From: JAVBNO01 sp031551485 | Lineage (GTDB): Bacteria; Bacillota; Clostridia; Oscillospirales; Ruminococcaceae | NCBI GenBank assembly: GCA_031551485.1 | Contig: JAVBNO010000073.1 | Location: forward strand, 1-21,278 | Direction of reading: 5' to 3' | DNA length: 21,278 nucleotides | Shown here: positions 14,924-21,278 of the stretch, one piece after another | How the letters are laid out: every line of letters starts with the position of its first letter | Position numbering within the stretch: position 1 is the first letter of the stretch | Program-made: the position numbers and the translations under genes | The notes under the pieces: generated by a model | What the model was told of the DNA's origin: nothing | The model's database searches: none | What the model saw: the letters and a program-made list of their open reading frames with translations, nothing else

Positions 14924-14960
14924 GTTTATGCCCCATTTTTCATGGAAAGGAGCGTGCTGT

Positions 14961-15368
14961 ATGTCGGAGCAAAAAGCGGTTCTGCTGGTGGATAAAGAGC
15001 CCAATTTGCTGCGCCTGAACATGCGGGTGCTGGAGCGCGAGGGCTACTATGTTCTGCCCGCGCGAACGCTGCGGGACGCCCGGAGCCTGATCAAAGACGT
15101 TGTGTTCCATGCCGCGGTGCTGGATGTAGAGCTGGAGGACGGCAGCGGCCTCGACTTTTGCCGGGAGCTGCGGGAGACAAGGGATGTACCCGTTGTGCTG
15201 CTGACCGCGCTGAAGGTGGAAGAGTCCGAAAAAGCCGGGTACGACGCCGGCGCAAATGACTATATAACCAAACCCTACCGCATCGAGGAACTGACAGAAA
15301 GCATCGAGGCGCTGCTGGCGCGAACCATCGACCAAAATGAGATCGAAACTGCAAGGAGGAATCAATGA
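14961..15368 (+). CDS. Stand-alone receiver-domain protein
   Basis: Encodes 135 residues. ATG at 14961 follows GAAAGGAGCG by 9 bases. It is a single CheY-like receiver with no DNA-binding domain. The phosphoacceptor is Asp55 (AVLDVELEDGSG) and the conserved lysine is Lys104 (ITKPYR). The acidic pocket reads VDKEP at 10-14, so the position that normally carries the second metal-binding Asp (CheY Asp13) is Lys12. This may weaken magnesium-dependent phosphorylation or mimic one state, which is inference. Its GSGLDF and TKP segments resemble the first regulator, so it may derive from a duplicated receiver. Its stop codon overlaps the start of the secreted-protein gene as ATGA, which implies coupled translation and a shared role. 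Confidence 0.92.
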   Translation: MSEQKAVLLVDKEPNLLRLNMRVLEREGYYVLPARTLRDARSLIKDVVFHAAVLDVELEDGSGLDFCRELRETRDVPVVLLTALKVEESEKAGYDAGANDYITKPYRIEELTESIEALLARTIDQNEIETARRNQ

Positions 15369-18300
15369 TGAACGTAACAAAAAAGATCGTGTCCCTGTTC
15401 TTATGCATATGCCTCATACTGGGTATGACACCCTTGACGGCTATGGCGGAAGTCGCCGACTGCGCCCATACCCACGACGCGGCGTGCGGCTACGTGGAGG
15501 GCGCGCCCTGCGGCCATGTGCACGACGATGGCTGCGGATACGACGAGCAGGCGGGAGCGCCCTGCGCCCATACCCACGACGCGGCGTGCGGCTACATAGA
15601 GGCCGTGCCCTGCGGCCATGTGCACGACAATGGCTGCGGGCCTGCGCCGGGTGATTCCGGCGGTTCCGGCGCGCCACCGGCGCCGGCGGGCAGCACGGCA
15701 AAAACCGTCACGGCGTTCGCGGCGCTGGATTTCAGCGTGTGGCTTCAAAATGTGTCCTCCGGCGCAAAAAAGGCCGACCTGACCCTGCCTGGCGCGCTTA
15801 CAGCCACCATCGACGGGCAGGAGGAAACCATTTCCGGTGTGGCGTGGGTTTGCGCGGCGTATGACGAAAATACCGGCATGACGGAAACCGAGTACGAGTG
15901 GACGCCCGTGCTGCCGGAAGGCTATATGCTGGCCAGCGGTGTAACGCCGCCCAGCATATTTGCGCGGACGGAAGACGCATTGATGATGCCCATGGCGCTG
16001 CCGGTAGGAACGGCAGGCGAATCGGCGGGCAACCCGGCGACGACGGAGGCCGAGCTGCGCGCGGCCATCACCGCGGCCAACGCAAGCGCCGCGCCGAATG
16101 AGACCATCTATATCGGCGGCAGCGGCTTCACCATCATGGCCGCCCTGCCGTACATCACAAAGAACCTCACCATACTGGGCCCGGCGGCCGGTGTGGAGAT
16201 CAAGGTAAACGGCGAATTCTACCACTTTTATAGCGTGAATGCCATCACGCTGATGCTGAAAAACCTGACGCTGACCGGGCGCAAGACAAGCGTCGACGAT
16301 ACAACCCACCCCGGCGGCGGGGTTAGGATACTCATCCCCGGTGCCACAGTTATCATGGAAAACTGCACGGTAAAAAATTGCTATAGAAGTGGCGAGGGCG
16401 GCGGGGTATGTTCAGAGACCGTCAACCTGACGGATTGTACGCTGATCGGCAATACGGCAAGAGACGGCGGCGGGGTGGGTGCGACCACCGCCAACCTGAC
16501 CAATTGCGCGGTGACCGACAATATGGCAACCGGCAGCTACGGCACCGGCGGCACGGGCGGCGGGGTGGTTGCGACCACCGCCACTCTGACCAATTGCACG
16601 GTGAGCGGCAATACGGCGCGCTACGACGGCGGCGGGGTGTGGGCGACCACCGCCACTCTGACCAATTGCACGGTGAGCGGTAATTCGACGGGACCCACCA
16701 GCGACCAGGGCGGCGGGGTGGGGGCATATGCCGTCAACCTGACCAACTGCACGGTAACCGGCAATACGGCAACTCGGGGCGGCGGGGTGTATACAATCAC
16801 CGCCAATATCCGCGGCAGCATTGTGGCGGGCAACACAGCGCCAATCGGCAATGAGGTGTACATTTATGGAGGAGGCGCGTGGGCGGCGCAGGCCCCCGGC
16901 GCTTCCAATCACTATAGCATCATCGGTTTTAGTGCAAGCCTGCCTGGGCAAACCAGCCTCACCGACATATTCGGCACAAATACCCTCGCGAACAACGGCG
17001 GGCCGACGCAGACGATAAAGATCAACCCCAACGGCCCGGCGATGAACGGCATACCCACGAGCGAAACATGGGTTCCCGCCACCGACCAGCGCGGCACAGC
17101 GCGGCCGCAGGGCGGGGCGGCAGACATCGGCGCGGTGGAGACATTTGGCAAAGTGCAGCCAACGTTGACGCTGACCGCAACCCCACCAGGCCCCTTAACC
17201 TTGCCCGGCAATGTCGTTCTGACGGCGACACTGTCGGGTGCCTATGGCGGAAACGCTGGCAAAACCGTTACCTTTACGGTGGGCGGCGCGCTCCAAACGG
17301 CCACAACCAATGCCTCCGGTGTGGCAAGCACCACCCTCACGGACCCCACCGCCGGCAGCTACGATTTCGGCGCGTCCTATGGGGGCGACATAAACAACTT
17401 TGCGGCAACCGCGCCGCCTATTACCAGCTATGCCGTGAATTTGAACACGCAGGCGGCGCTTTCCATTACCGGACTGGGCAACAACTACACCTATGGTGAC
17501 GCTTCGTTTGCGTTGTCCACCTCCGGCGGCTCTGGCTCCGGCGCAGTGACGTATACGCCAAGCGATGCGTCTGTGGCCAGCATTTCGGGCAACACCGTCA
17601 CCATTCTGAAAGCCGGAACATTCACCGTCACTGCCACCAAGGCGGCGGACAGTCAATACGCGGCAAAAAGCGTCACCTCCAGCACGGTGACGGTCAGCCA
17701 AGCCATGCCCAATGTCGGACTTTCCGCAACGGGCGGCGCGAACATCACCGACCCGATCATTCTGACCGCTACGGTTTTCCGCGTAGGAACCGGCACAACA
17801 CCGGCCGGAACGGTGACGTTTTCCGAGGGCGGGACGACACTGGCCGCCAATGTTGTTTTGAATTCCTCCGGCGTGGCCACCTTTACCGTAAGCAACCCCG
17901 TGGGCGGCAGCCATACTTACACAGTTACCTATTCCGGCGAAACGGATAAATATAACAGTAACAACACGAATCAAACCGTCGGCGTGGGGCTGACCGATCA
18001 GGCGGCACTTTTCATTACCAACCCCGGCGCCAAAACCTACGGCGACGGCGTATTTAATTTGGCGACGACAGGCGGCTCCGGCTCCGGTCTGGTAACGTTC
18101 TCTGTCCCTGCGGGCAATGGCGTGTTGGCGGTGGCCTCCGGCGGCGCGGTTACCATTGTCGGCGCGGGAACTGTCACAGTCACGGCCCGCAAAGCGGAGG
18201 ACGCCAGCTACAACGAAAAGACCGCCACGCTGGCCATCACTGTCGCGCAGCGCAATATTGCCAATGTAGCGGTAAGCGTCACCGGCAGTCGTGTTTACAC

Positions 18301-19558
18301 CGGCAGCCAGCTCCAGCCCAATTTCAGCGTGTCGGATGGCACCATCGCCATCACGGCCGCCGACTATACAAATGACTACGGCGCAAACGTGAACGCGGGG
18401 ACAAATGCGGGCAGCATCACGCTGTATGGGCAACGCAACTACACCGGCACAAAGACGGTGACCTTTGATATCGAGAAGCGTTCCCTTGCCGGCGCGGCGA
18501 TTACCCTGGCGCCGGGGCCGTATGTTTACACCGGCAGCGCACTGACCCCCGCCGTGACAGACGTGGTTGCAAGCGGTGTCACCGTTCCGGATTCGGAATT
18601 TGATGTAAGCTATACGGACAACGGCGCGGCCGGAACAGCCACCGTCACGGTTACGGCAAAGACGACAAGCGCCAACTTCACCGGCAGCGCCAGCACGACC
18701 TTCACCATTGCGGCGTCCTATGCCCTGACGGTAAGCACAAACGGCAGCGGCGTGGTTTTTGGTACGGCAAGCGGGCTTTATGCGGAAAATACACCAATCA
18801 TCCTGACAGCCGCGCCGGGCGGCAATTACCGCTTCGCTGGTTGGACGGTCAACGGCGTAACGGTCAACACCTCGAACAACCCGCTAAGCTTTACGATGCC
18901 GGCCAACGCCGTCACCATCAGGGCGAATTTTGCCTACAACGGCGGCACTCGCATCAGCGGGGGGAGCGGTGGCAGCGGCGGCTCCACGTGGCAGGGGTCA
19001 ACCCTTCCGACCGTGCTCCCCTTCAAATGGTACACCGAACCGGAGCTGAACGCGGCGACACAGGCCGCCAAAAGCGACAAGCTCACCTTTGCGCGGATGA
19101 CATACGGCGGCTCGGCAGGCATTCGAAAAGACTTGTGGAAGCTGCTTGCCGGCTACGAATATCGCCACGACACAATGGACAGCAATGCTGTGGAGGTGCG
19201 CGTCACCATCCCCAGGCTGGCGCTGATCACGCAGGATATCTATCTTTCCGGGCGGGTAAAAGCCACGGCGGTTGACGTGCGCAAAGCGCAGTTTGAAAAA
19301 TGGTTCACGAATAAAATCCGCGTGATCCATCTGGAACAGCAAACGCCCTGGGGCGTCCCTGTGGAAATTGCCGCCAAGGTGGATTTGACGGGCATGAACA
19401 CGGCAAAGCTGTTTTTCTACAGCTATGACAAGGCCAAAAATGAATACCTGCCCATTTACCAACCCAATTATTGGATTGATAAGAATGGGTACCTGCACTT
19501 TACAACAAAGCTTGCGGGAGATATCATCATCAGCGAAGGACCCCTGCAAAGACGATAG
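15365..19558 (+). CDS. Large secreted beta-helix/Ig-like repeat protein
   Basis: Encodes 1397 residues. AGGAGG at 15354-15359 serves ATG at 15365 or, with better spacing, 15368. Residues 1-28 are a signal peptide ending TAMA. Residues about 33-95 carry two Cys/His repeats of the form CxHxHDxxCGY. Residues about 223-595 are a right-handed beta-helix with repeated GGGV and LTNCTVSGNTA-type rungs, like polymorphic outer-membrane-protein adhesins. Ig-like domains follow: two Big_3-like units (about 599-695 and 780-878), each followed by or alternating with an MBG-like unit starting QAAL and containing YGD (about 696-779 and 879-962), then two MBG-like YTGS units (about 965-1118). An InlB B-repeat-like unit (1119-1190), a Gly/Ser linker and an unrecognised C-terminal domain (about 1208-1397) complete it. 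There is no LPxTG motif and no SLH domain. It is probably a surface or released adhesin controlled by the two-component genes upstream. Confidence 0.9.
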   Translation: MMNVTKKIVSLFLCICLILGMTPLTAMAEVADCAHTHDAACGYVEGAPCGHVHDDGCGYDEQAGAPCAHTHDAACGYIEAVPCGHVHDNGCGPAPGDSGGSGAPPAPAGSTAKTVTAFAALDFSVWLQNVSSGAKKADLTLPGALTATIDGQEETISGVAWVCAAYDENTGMTETEYEWTPVLPEGYMLASGVTPPSIFARTEDALMMPMALPVGTAGESAGNPATTEAELRAAITAANASAAPNETIYIGGSGFTIMAALPYITKNLTILGPAAGVEIKVNGEFYHFYSVNAITLMLKNLTLTGRKTSVDDTTHPGGGVRILIPGATVIMENCTVKNCYRSGEGGGVCSETVNLTDCTLIGNTARDGGGVGATTANLTNCAVTDNMATGSYGTGGTGGGVVATTATLTNCTVSGNTARYDGGGVWATTATLTNCTVSGNSTGPTSDQGGGVGAYAVNLTNCTVTGNTATRGGGVYTITANIRGSIVAGNTAPIGNEVYIYGGGAWAAQAPGASNHYSIIGFSASLPGQTSLTDIFGTNTLANNGGPTQTIKINPNGPAMNGIPTSETWVPATDQRGTARPQGGAADIGAVETFGKVQPTLTLTATPPGPLTLPGNVVLTATLSGAYGGNAGKTVTFTVGGALQTATTNASGVASTTLTDPTAGSYDFGASYGGDINNFAATAPPITSYAVNLNTQAALSITGLGNNYTYGDASFALSTSGGSGSGAVTYTPSDASVASISGNTVTILKAGTFTVTATKAADSQYAAKSVTSSTVTVSQAMPNVGLSATGGANITDPIILTATVFRVGTGTTPAGTVTFSEGGTTLAANVVLNSSGVATFTVSNPVGGSHTYTVTYSGETDKYNSNNTNQTVGVGLTDQAALFITNPGAKTYGDGVFNLATTGGSGSGLVTFSVPAGNGVLAVASGGAVTIVGAGTVTVTARKAEDASYNEKTATLAITVAQRNIANVAVSVTGSRVYTGSQLQPNFSVSDGTIAITAADYTNDYGANVNAGTNAGSITLYGQRNYTGTKTVTFDIEKRSLAGAAITLAPGPYVYTGSALTPAVTDVVASGVTVPDSEFDVSYTDNGAAGTATVTVTAKTTSANFTGSASTTFTIAASYALTVSTNGSGVVFGTASGLYAENTPIILTAAPGGNYRFAGWTVNGVTVNTSNNPLSFTMPANAVTIRANFAYNGGTRISGGSGGSGGSTWQGSTLPTVLPFKWYTEPELNAATQAAKSDKLTFARMTYGGSAGIRKDLWKLLAGYEYRHDTMDSNAVEVRVTIPRLALITQDIYLSGRVKATAVDVRKAQFEKWFTNKIRVIHLEQQTPWGVPVEIAAKVDLTGMNTAKLFFYSYDKAKNEYLPIYQPNYWIDKNGYLHFTTKLAGDIIISEGPLQRR
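15461..15643 (+). repeat. Tandem 102-bp Cys/His-coding repeats
   Basis: A 34-codon unit beginning at 15461 recurs at 15563 with near-identical DNA (the second copy is shortened to about 27 codons). Each copy encodes two HxHDxxCG modules, such as CAHTHDAACGY and PCGHVHD. The high DNA identity points to recent duplication or ongoing recombination. Confidence 0.85.
16408..16800 (+). repeat. Tandem DNA repeats coding beta-helix rungs
   Basis: Five to six copies of a 60-95 base unit share GGCGGCGGGGTG and a conserved block reading LTNCTVSGN. Blocks near 16574 and 16646 are almost identical over more than 40 bases. Each unit is one or more turns of the beta-helix, so changes in copy number stay in frame when whole units are lost or gained. 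Confidence 0.8.
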
Positions 19559-19568
19559 AAAAACAAGC

Positions 19569-19606
19569 ACAACCGGGGCCGGAAATTTGTTCCCGGCCCC
19601 GGTTGT
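19569..19606 (+). terminator. G+C-rich hairpin after the secreted-protein gene
   Basis: ACAACCGGGGCCGG (19569-19582) pairs perfectly with CCGGCCCCGGTTGT (19593-19606) around a 10-base loop, 10 bases after the stop codon. The stem is very stable, but only a weak T content follows. A second hairpin comes 17 bases later. Confidence 0.75.
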
Positions 19607-19622
19607 ATGATATCTTAAAGTA

Positions 19623-19656
19623 CAAGGCCTGCAAACACACGTGTTTGCAGGCTTTG
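19623..19656. repeat. Second hairpin downstream of the secreted-protein gene
   Basis: GCCTGCAAACAC (19627-19638) and GTGTTTGCAGGC (19641-19652) form an inverted repeat, extended by A/T pairs outside and followed by TTTGTGG. It probably acts as a back-up terminator or as an RNA-stabilising 3' end. Confidence 0.6.
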
Positions 19657-19862
19657 TGGCGGAAGAGGTGAGTCGCAATATCATTTCACAGACTGGCCCT
19701 CGAAACCATCGGTTTCAGATTTTGCCGCTGTGGGCGGTGGAGACGGTTGGAATGACTGGCTCCGACTACAAATAGCACAAAAGAAAAGGGCCATTACGAT
19801 TATTGTGCTGTGTAACATTTTGTGGAAATCTAAGGAAAATGCTGGTACAATGTGTTATGTAG

Positions 19863-19886
19863 ATTATTGCTAATGATAGCAATAAT
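19863..19886. repeat. 10-bp inverted repeat before the methyltransferase remnant
   Basis: ATTATTGCTA (19863-19872) and TAGCAATAAT (19877-19886) flank ATGA. A smaller repeat, ATGGTA/TACCAT, lies at 19900-19917. The sequence from about 19790 onward is A+T-richer than the adhesin gene, so this stretch may mark the start of acquired DNA. Confidence 0.4.
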
Positions 19887-19934
19887 GGGCATCTGTCGGA
19901 TGGTATGTAAGTACCATAATGGGAAGTACCGCTT

Positions 19935-20126
19935 ATGCTCTTTCCTGATAGTTCTCTTGCCGATTTGTACGACCCACTGACCATGCCGCCGGAGCTGTTG
20001 AAAGCGCACCGTGCGCTTGATACTGCTGTGATGAAGCTGTACGGGTTTTCGGTTAAGAATACGACTGAAGCAGGGTGCGTGGCGGCATTGATGGAGCGGT
20101 ATCAAGAGCTAATTAACAAAGCGTAA
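19935..20126 (+). pseudogene. C-terminal remnant of a DNA methyltransferase (R-M type)
   Basis: Encodes 63 codons whose product (PDSSLADLYDPLTMPPELLK near the start, then AHRALDTAVMKLYGF and ECVAALMERYQEL-like text) matches, from memory, the extreme C-terminus of large class I SAM-dependent DNA methyltransferases of restriction-modification systems. The catalytic and target-recognition parts are missing, and an in-frame stop at 19917-19919 closes the frame just upstream. The ATG at 19935 has no good ribosome binding site. It is most likely the end of a deleted gene, although the frame itself is intact. It ends directly before the RES gene. Confidence 0.7.
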
Positions 20127-20144
20127 ATGAAGGTGGTAGGAAGC

Positions 20145-21053
20145 ATGGATAATTCGCTTAACTTATCCAGAGAGTTTGATGACTTGGTACGCGAATTGCG
20201 TATATGTAATCGCCATTTCGTGCAAAGCCCAATAGTAGAAAAGATACGAGATTTCGTGTTAGACATCAAGCAGTATAGCCTAGTTACAAACGAAAACCGT
20301 TTATATCGGGCACGGATTTGTACTCCTGACGACTGCGACCAATTGGGGTTACAGGACAGGATGGTTAAATACGGAACATTTAGTCAAGACCGTTTAAGCT
20401 GTAGCAAAAAAGACCCTATTACAAATATGTTCGCAGGATTTGATGCGAGTAAATGTGGCGCACCACCCTCAAGGCTTTGTGGAGAGAATAGGGCAAATGG
20501 GAAAGGCATAAAAAGGCTATATGTTACTGAAAGCGCGCGGACAGCTATTGCCGAAACAAAACCATCGTTAGGTAACCTTGTAAGTATTTCTGAATTGCAG
20601 CCTCAACTTCCACCTTTCATGGTGCTGGATTTGACGAAGCACTCAGCAGATAACGCGATGAATTATTTGCGTGAACTCATAGATAAGCAATTCTCACTCG
20701 CATGTATCGGAGATTCGGATAGTTATAGTTTTACCCAATGGTTTAGTGACCTTGTATCCGACTTAGGGAATTGCATTGTCGGGGAGATTGATCACGGTGC
20801 TATCATATACCGTCCAAAGGGTAGAGGTATAAAGTATTCAAGTGCCATGCACATCGGCGGCAGAAACTTAGTGATTTTTGGTTTGTGGAAAGATGGCGGA
20901 GCAAGCCATCCATTTAACACAGAATATGATTCGGAGGTTTTTTTCGATGTGAAGCCTATACGTTCAGAGATTTACTTGATACGGAATGTTGTTTTTGATT
21001 TAGTGCAGTTTAAGTTTGAACGCGGCGATATTTTTGAGTTAGAAGAGTTATGA
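20145..21053 (+). CDS. RES-domain protein, possible toxin
   Basis: Encodes 302 residues from ATG at 20145, preceded by GGTAGGAAG; the in-frame ATG at 20127, which abuts the preceding stop codon, lacks a ribosome binding site. Residues 1-50 form a helical lead. The RES domain (about 50-240) shows RLYRAR at 52-57, the GAPP and NGKGIKRLYVTES block with Tyr126, and AIAETKP with Glu137. These are the Arg, Tyr and Glu positions of the NAD-degrading active site in RES toxins. Classical RES-Xre toxins are about 150-230 residues and follow an Xre/DUF2384 antitoxin; this one is longer and no antitoxin is visible upstream. The gene is A+T-richer than the adhesin locus, which suggests transfer. It may be a stand-alone defence or abortive-infection effector. 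Confidence 0.85.
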   Translation: MDNSLNLSREFDDLVRELRICNRHFVQSPIVEKIRDFVLDIKQYSLVTNENRLYRARICTPDDCDQLGLQDRMVKYGTFSQDRLSCSKKDPITNMFAGFDASKCGAPPSRLCGENRANGKGIKRLYVTESARTAIAETKPSLGNLVSISELQPQLPPFMVLDLTKHSADNAMNYLRELIDKQFSLACIGDSDSYSFTQWFSDLVSDLGNCIVGEIDHGAIIYRPKGRGIKYSSAMHIGGRNLVIFGLWKDGGASHPFNTEYDSEVFFDVKPIRSEIYLIRNVVFDLVQFKFERGDIFELEEL

Positions 21054-21278
21054 GCGATACCATTACCTATCCACATCCCAAACCTGTCTCGGCGCTGTTC
21101 CCGTGGCTCCTGCCGTAAGGTTCCGTGCCCGCGAACTCGGCTGTTCGCGGGTACAGCTCCACACGACCAGCGACAATCTCAATGCCATAGAGGGTTCTAT
21201 CAAAAACGAGGTGTTGGGCTTGTGGGCGTAAACTTTGGAGCGATTGACAAAGAATGCGAATAGAAGCTGACAATCCCG
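21054..21278. other. Unassigned end of window
   Basis: About 225 bases with no supported complete gene. A 68-codon frame on the minus strand (21067-21273) and a shorter plus-strand frame ending at 21231 are both open, but neither has a ribosome binding site or a family pattern I recognise. It could be a gene remnant, in keeping with the methyltransferase fragment upstream. Confidence 0.4.

Noticed and set aside
16408..16800. Regular repeats that could be mistaken for a CRISPR array
   Set aside because: The repeats stay in frame within a coding region and translate to beta-helix rungs; units vary in length and there are no unique spacers.
17195..18433. 412-codon open frame on the minus strand inside the secreted-protein gene
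   Set aside because: It is antisense to a clear repeat-domain protein, has no family pattern and reflects the G+C-rich repeats; the same holds for the minus-strand frame at 15401-16309.

Overview
The window looks like chromosomal DNA of an endospore-forming member of the Clostridia (Bacillota). The evidence is a cwlJ-gerQ spore-germination pair, strong AGGAGG-type ribosome binding sites, near-consensus sigma-A promoters, compact U-tailed hairpin terminators and a secreted protein of the Ig-like/beta-helix type common in gut and anaerobic Clostridia. Genus cannot be read from the sequence. Base composition is mixed: about half G+C in the left part, clearly G+C-richer in the two-component/adhesin locus, and visibly A+T-richer in the last 1.2 kb.

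Layout. (1) 1-3.3 kb: a secreted DUF2680 (YckD-like) protein; the cwlJ-gerQ operon; metA, a homoserine O-acetyltransferase-type enzyme on the minus strand; and a tRNA-Thr(GGT) with its own consensus promoter and terminator. (2) 3.3-11.8 kb: small, mostly single-gene units of the stress or small-molecule-response kind. They are an AraC regulator with a GyrI-like effector domain, a small dimeric alpha/beta-barrel-like protein, a zinc-ribbon protein, a WYL regulator with two matching operator palindromes, a CPBP membrane protease, a DUF1801/DUF5655 protein, an unknown membrane protein with an unknown small protein and a DUF3788 protein, and a DUF1450-like/YdeI fusion. (3) 12.0-19.6 kb: a probable dedicated regulatory locus. 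It has a 7TM-type histidine kinase, an OmpR-type response regulator, a stand-alone receiver with a lysine in the acidic pocket, and a 1397-residue secreted protein whose start codon overlaps the receiver's stop codon. (4) 19.6-21.3 kb: accessory DNA with a C-terminal remnant of a restriction-modification-type DNA methyltransferase, followed by a RES-domain protein with no visible antitoxin, and an unassigned tail.

How the parts may work together. In region 2 the WYL regulator probably controls itself and the downstream zinc-ribbon gene through two near-identical 18-bp palindromes (15 of 18 positions identical). In region 3 the kinase and first regulator are separated from the receiver and adhesin by an inverted repeat, a weak promoter and an intrinsic terminator. 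This suggests that the first regulator controls expression of a receiver-adhesin unit. I regard this locus as the most interesting part of the window. No insertion sequence, CRISPR array, rRNA or riboswitch was recognised.
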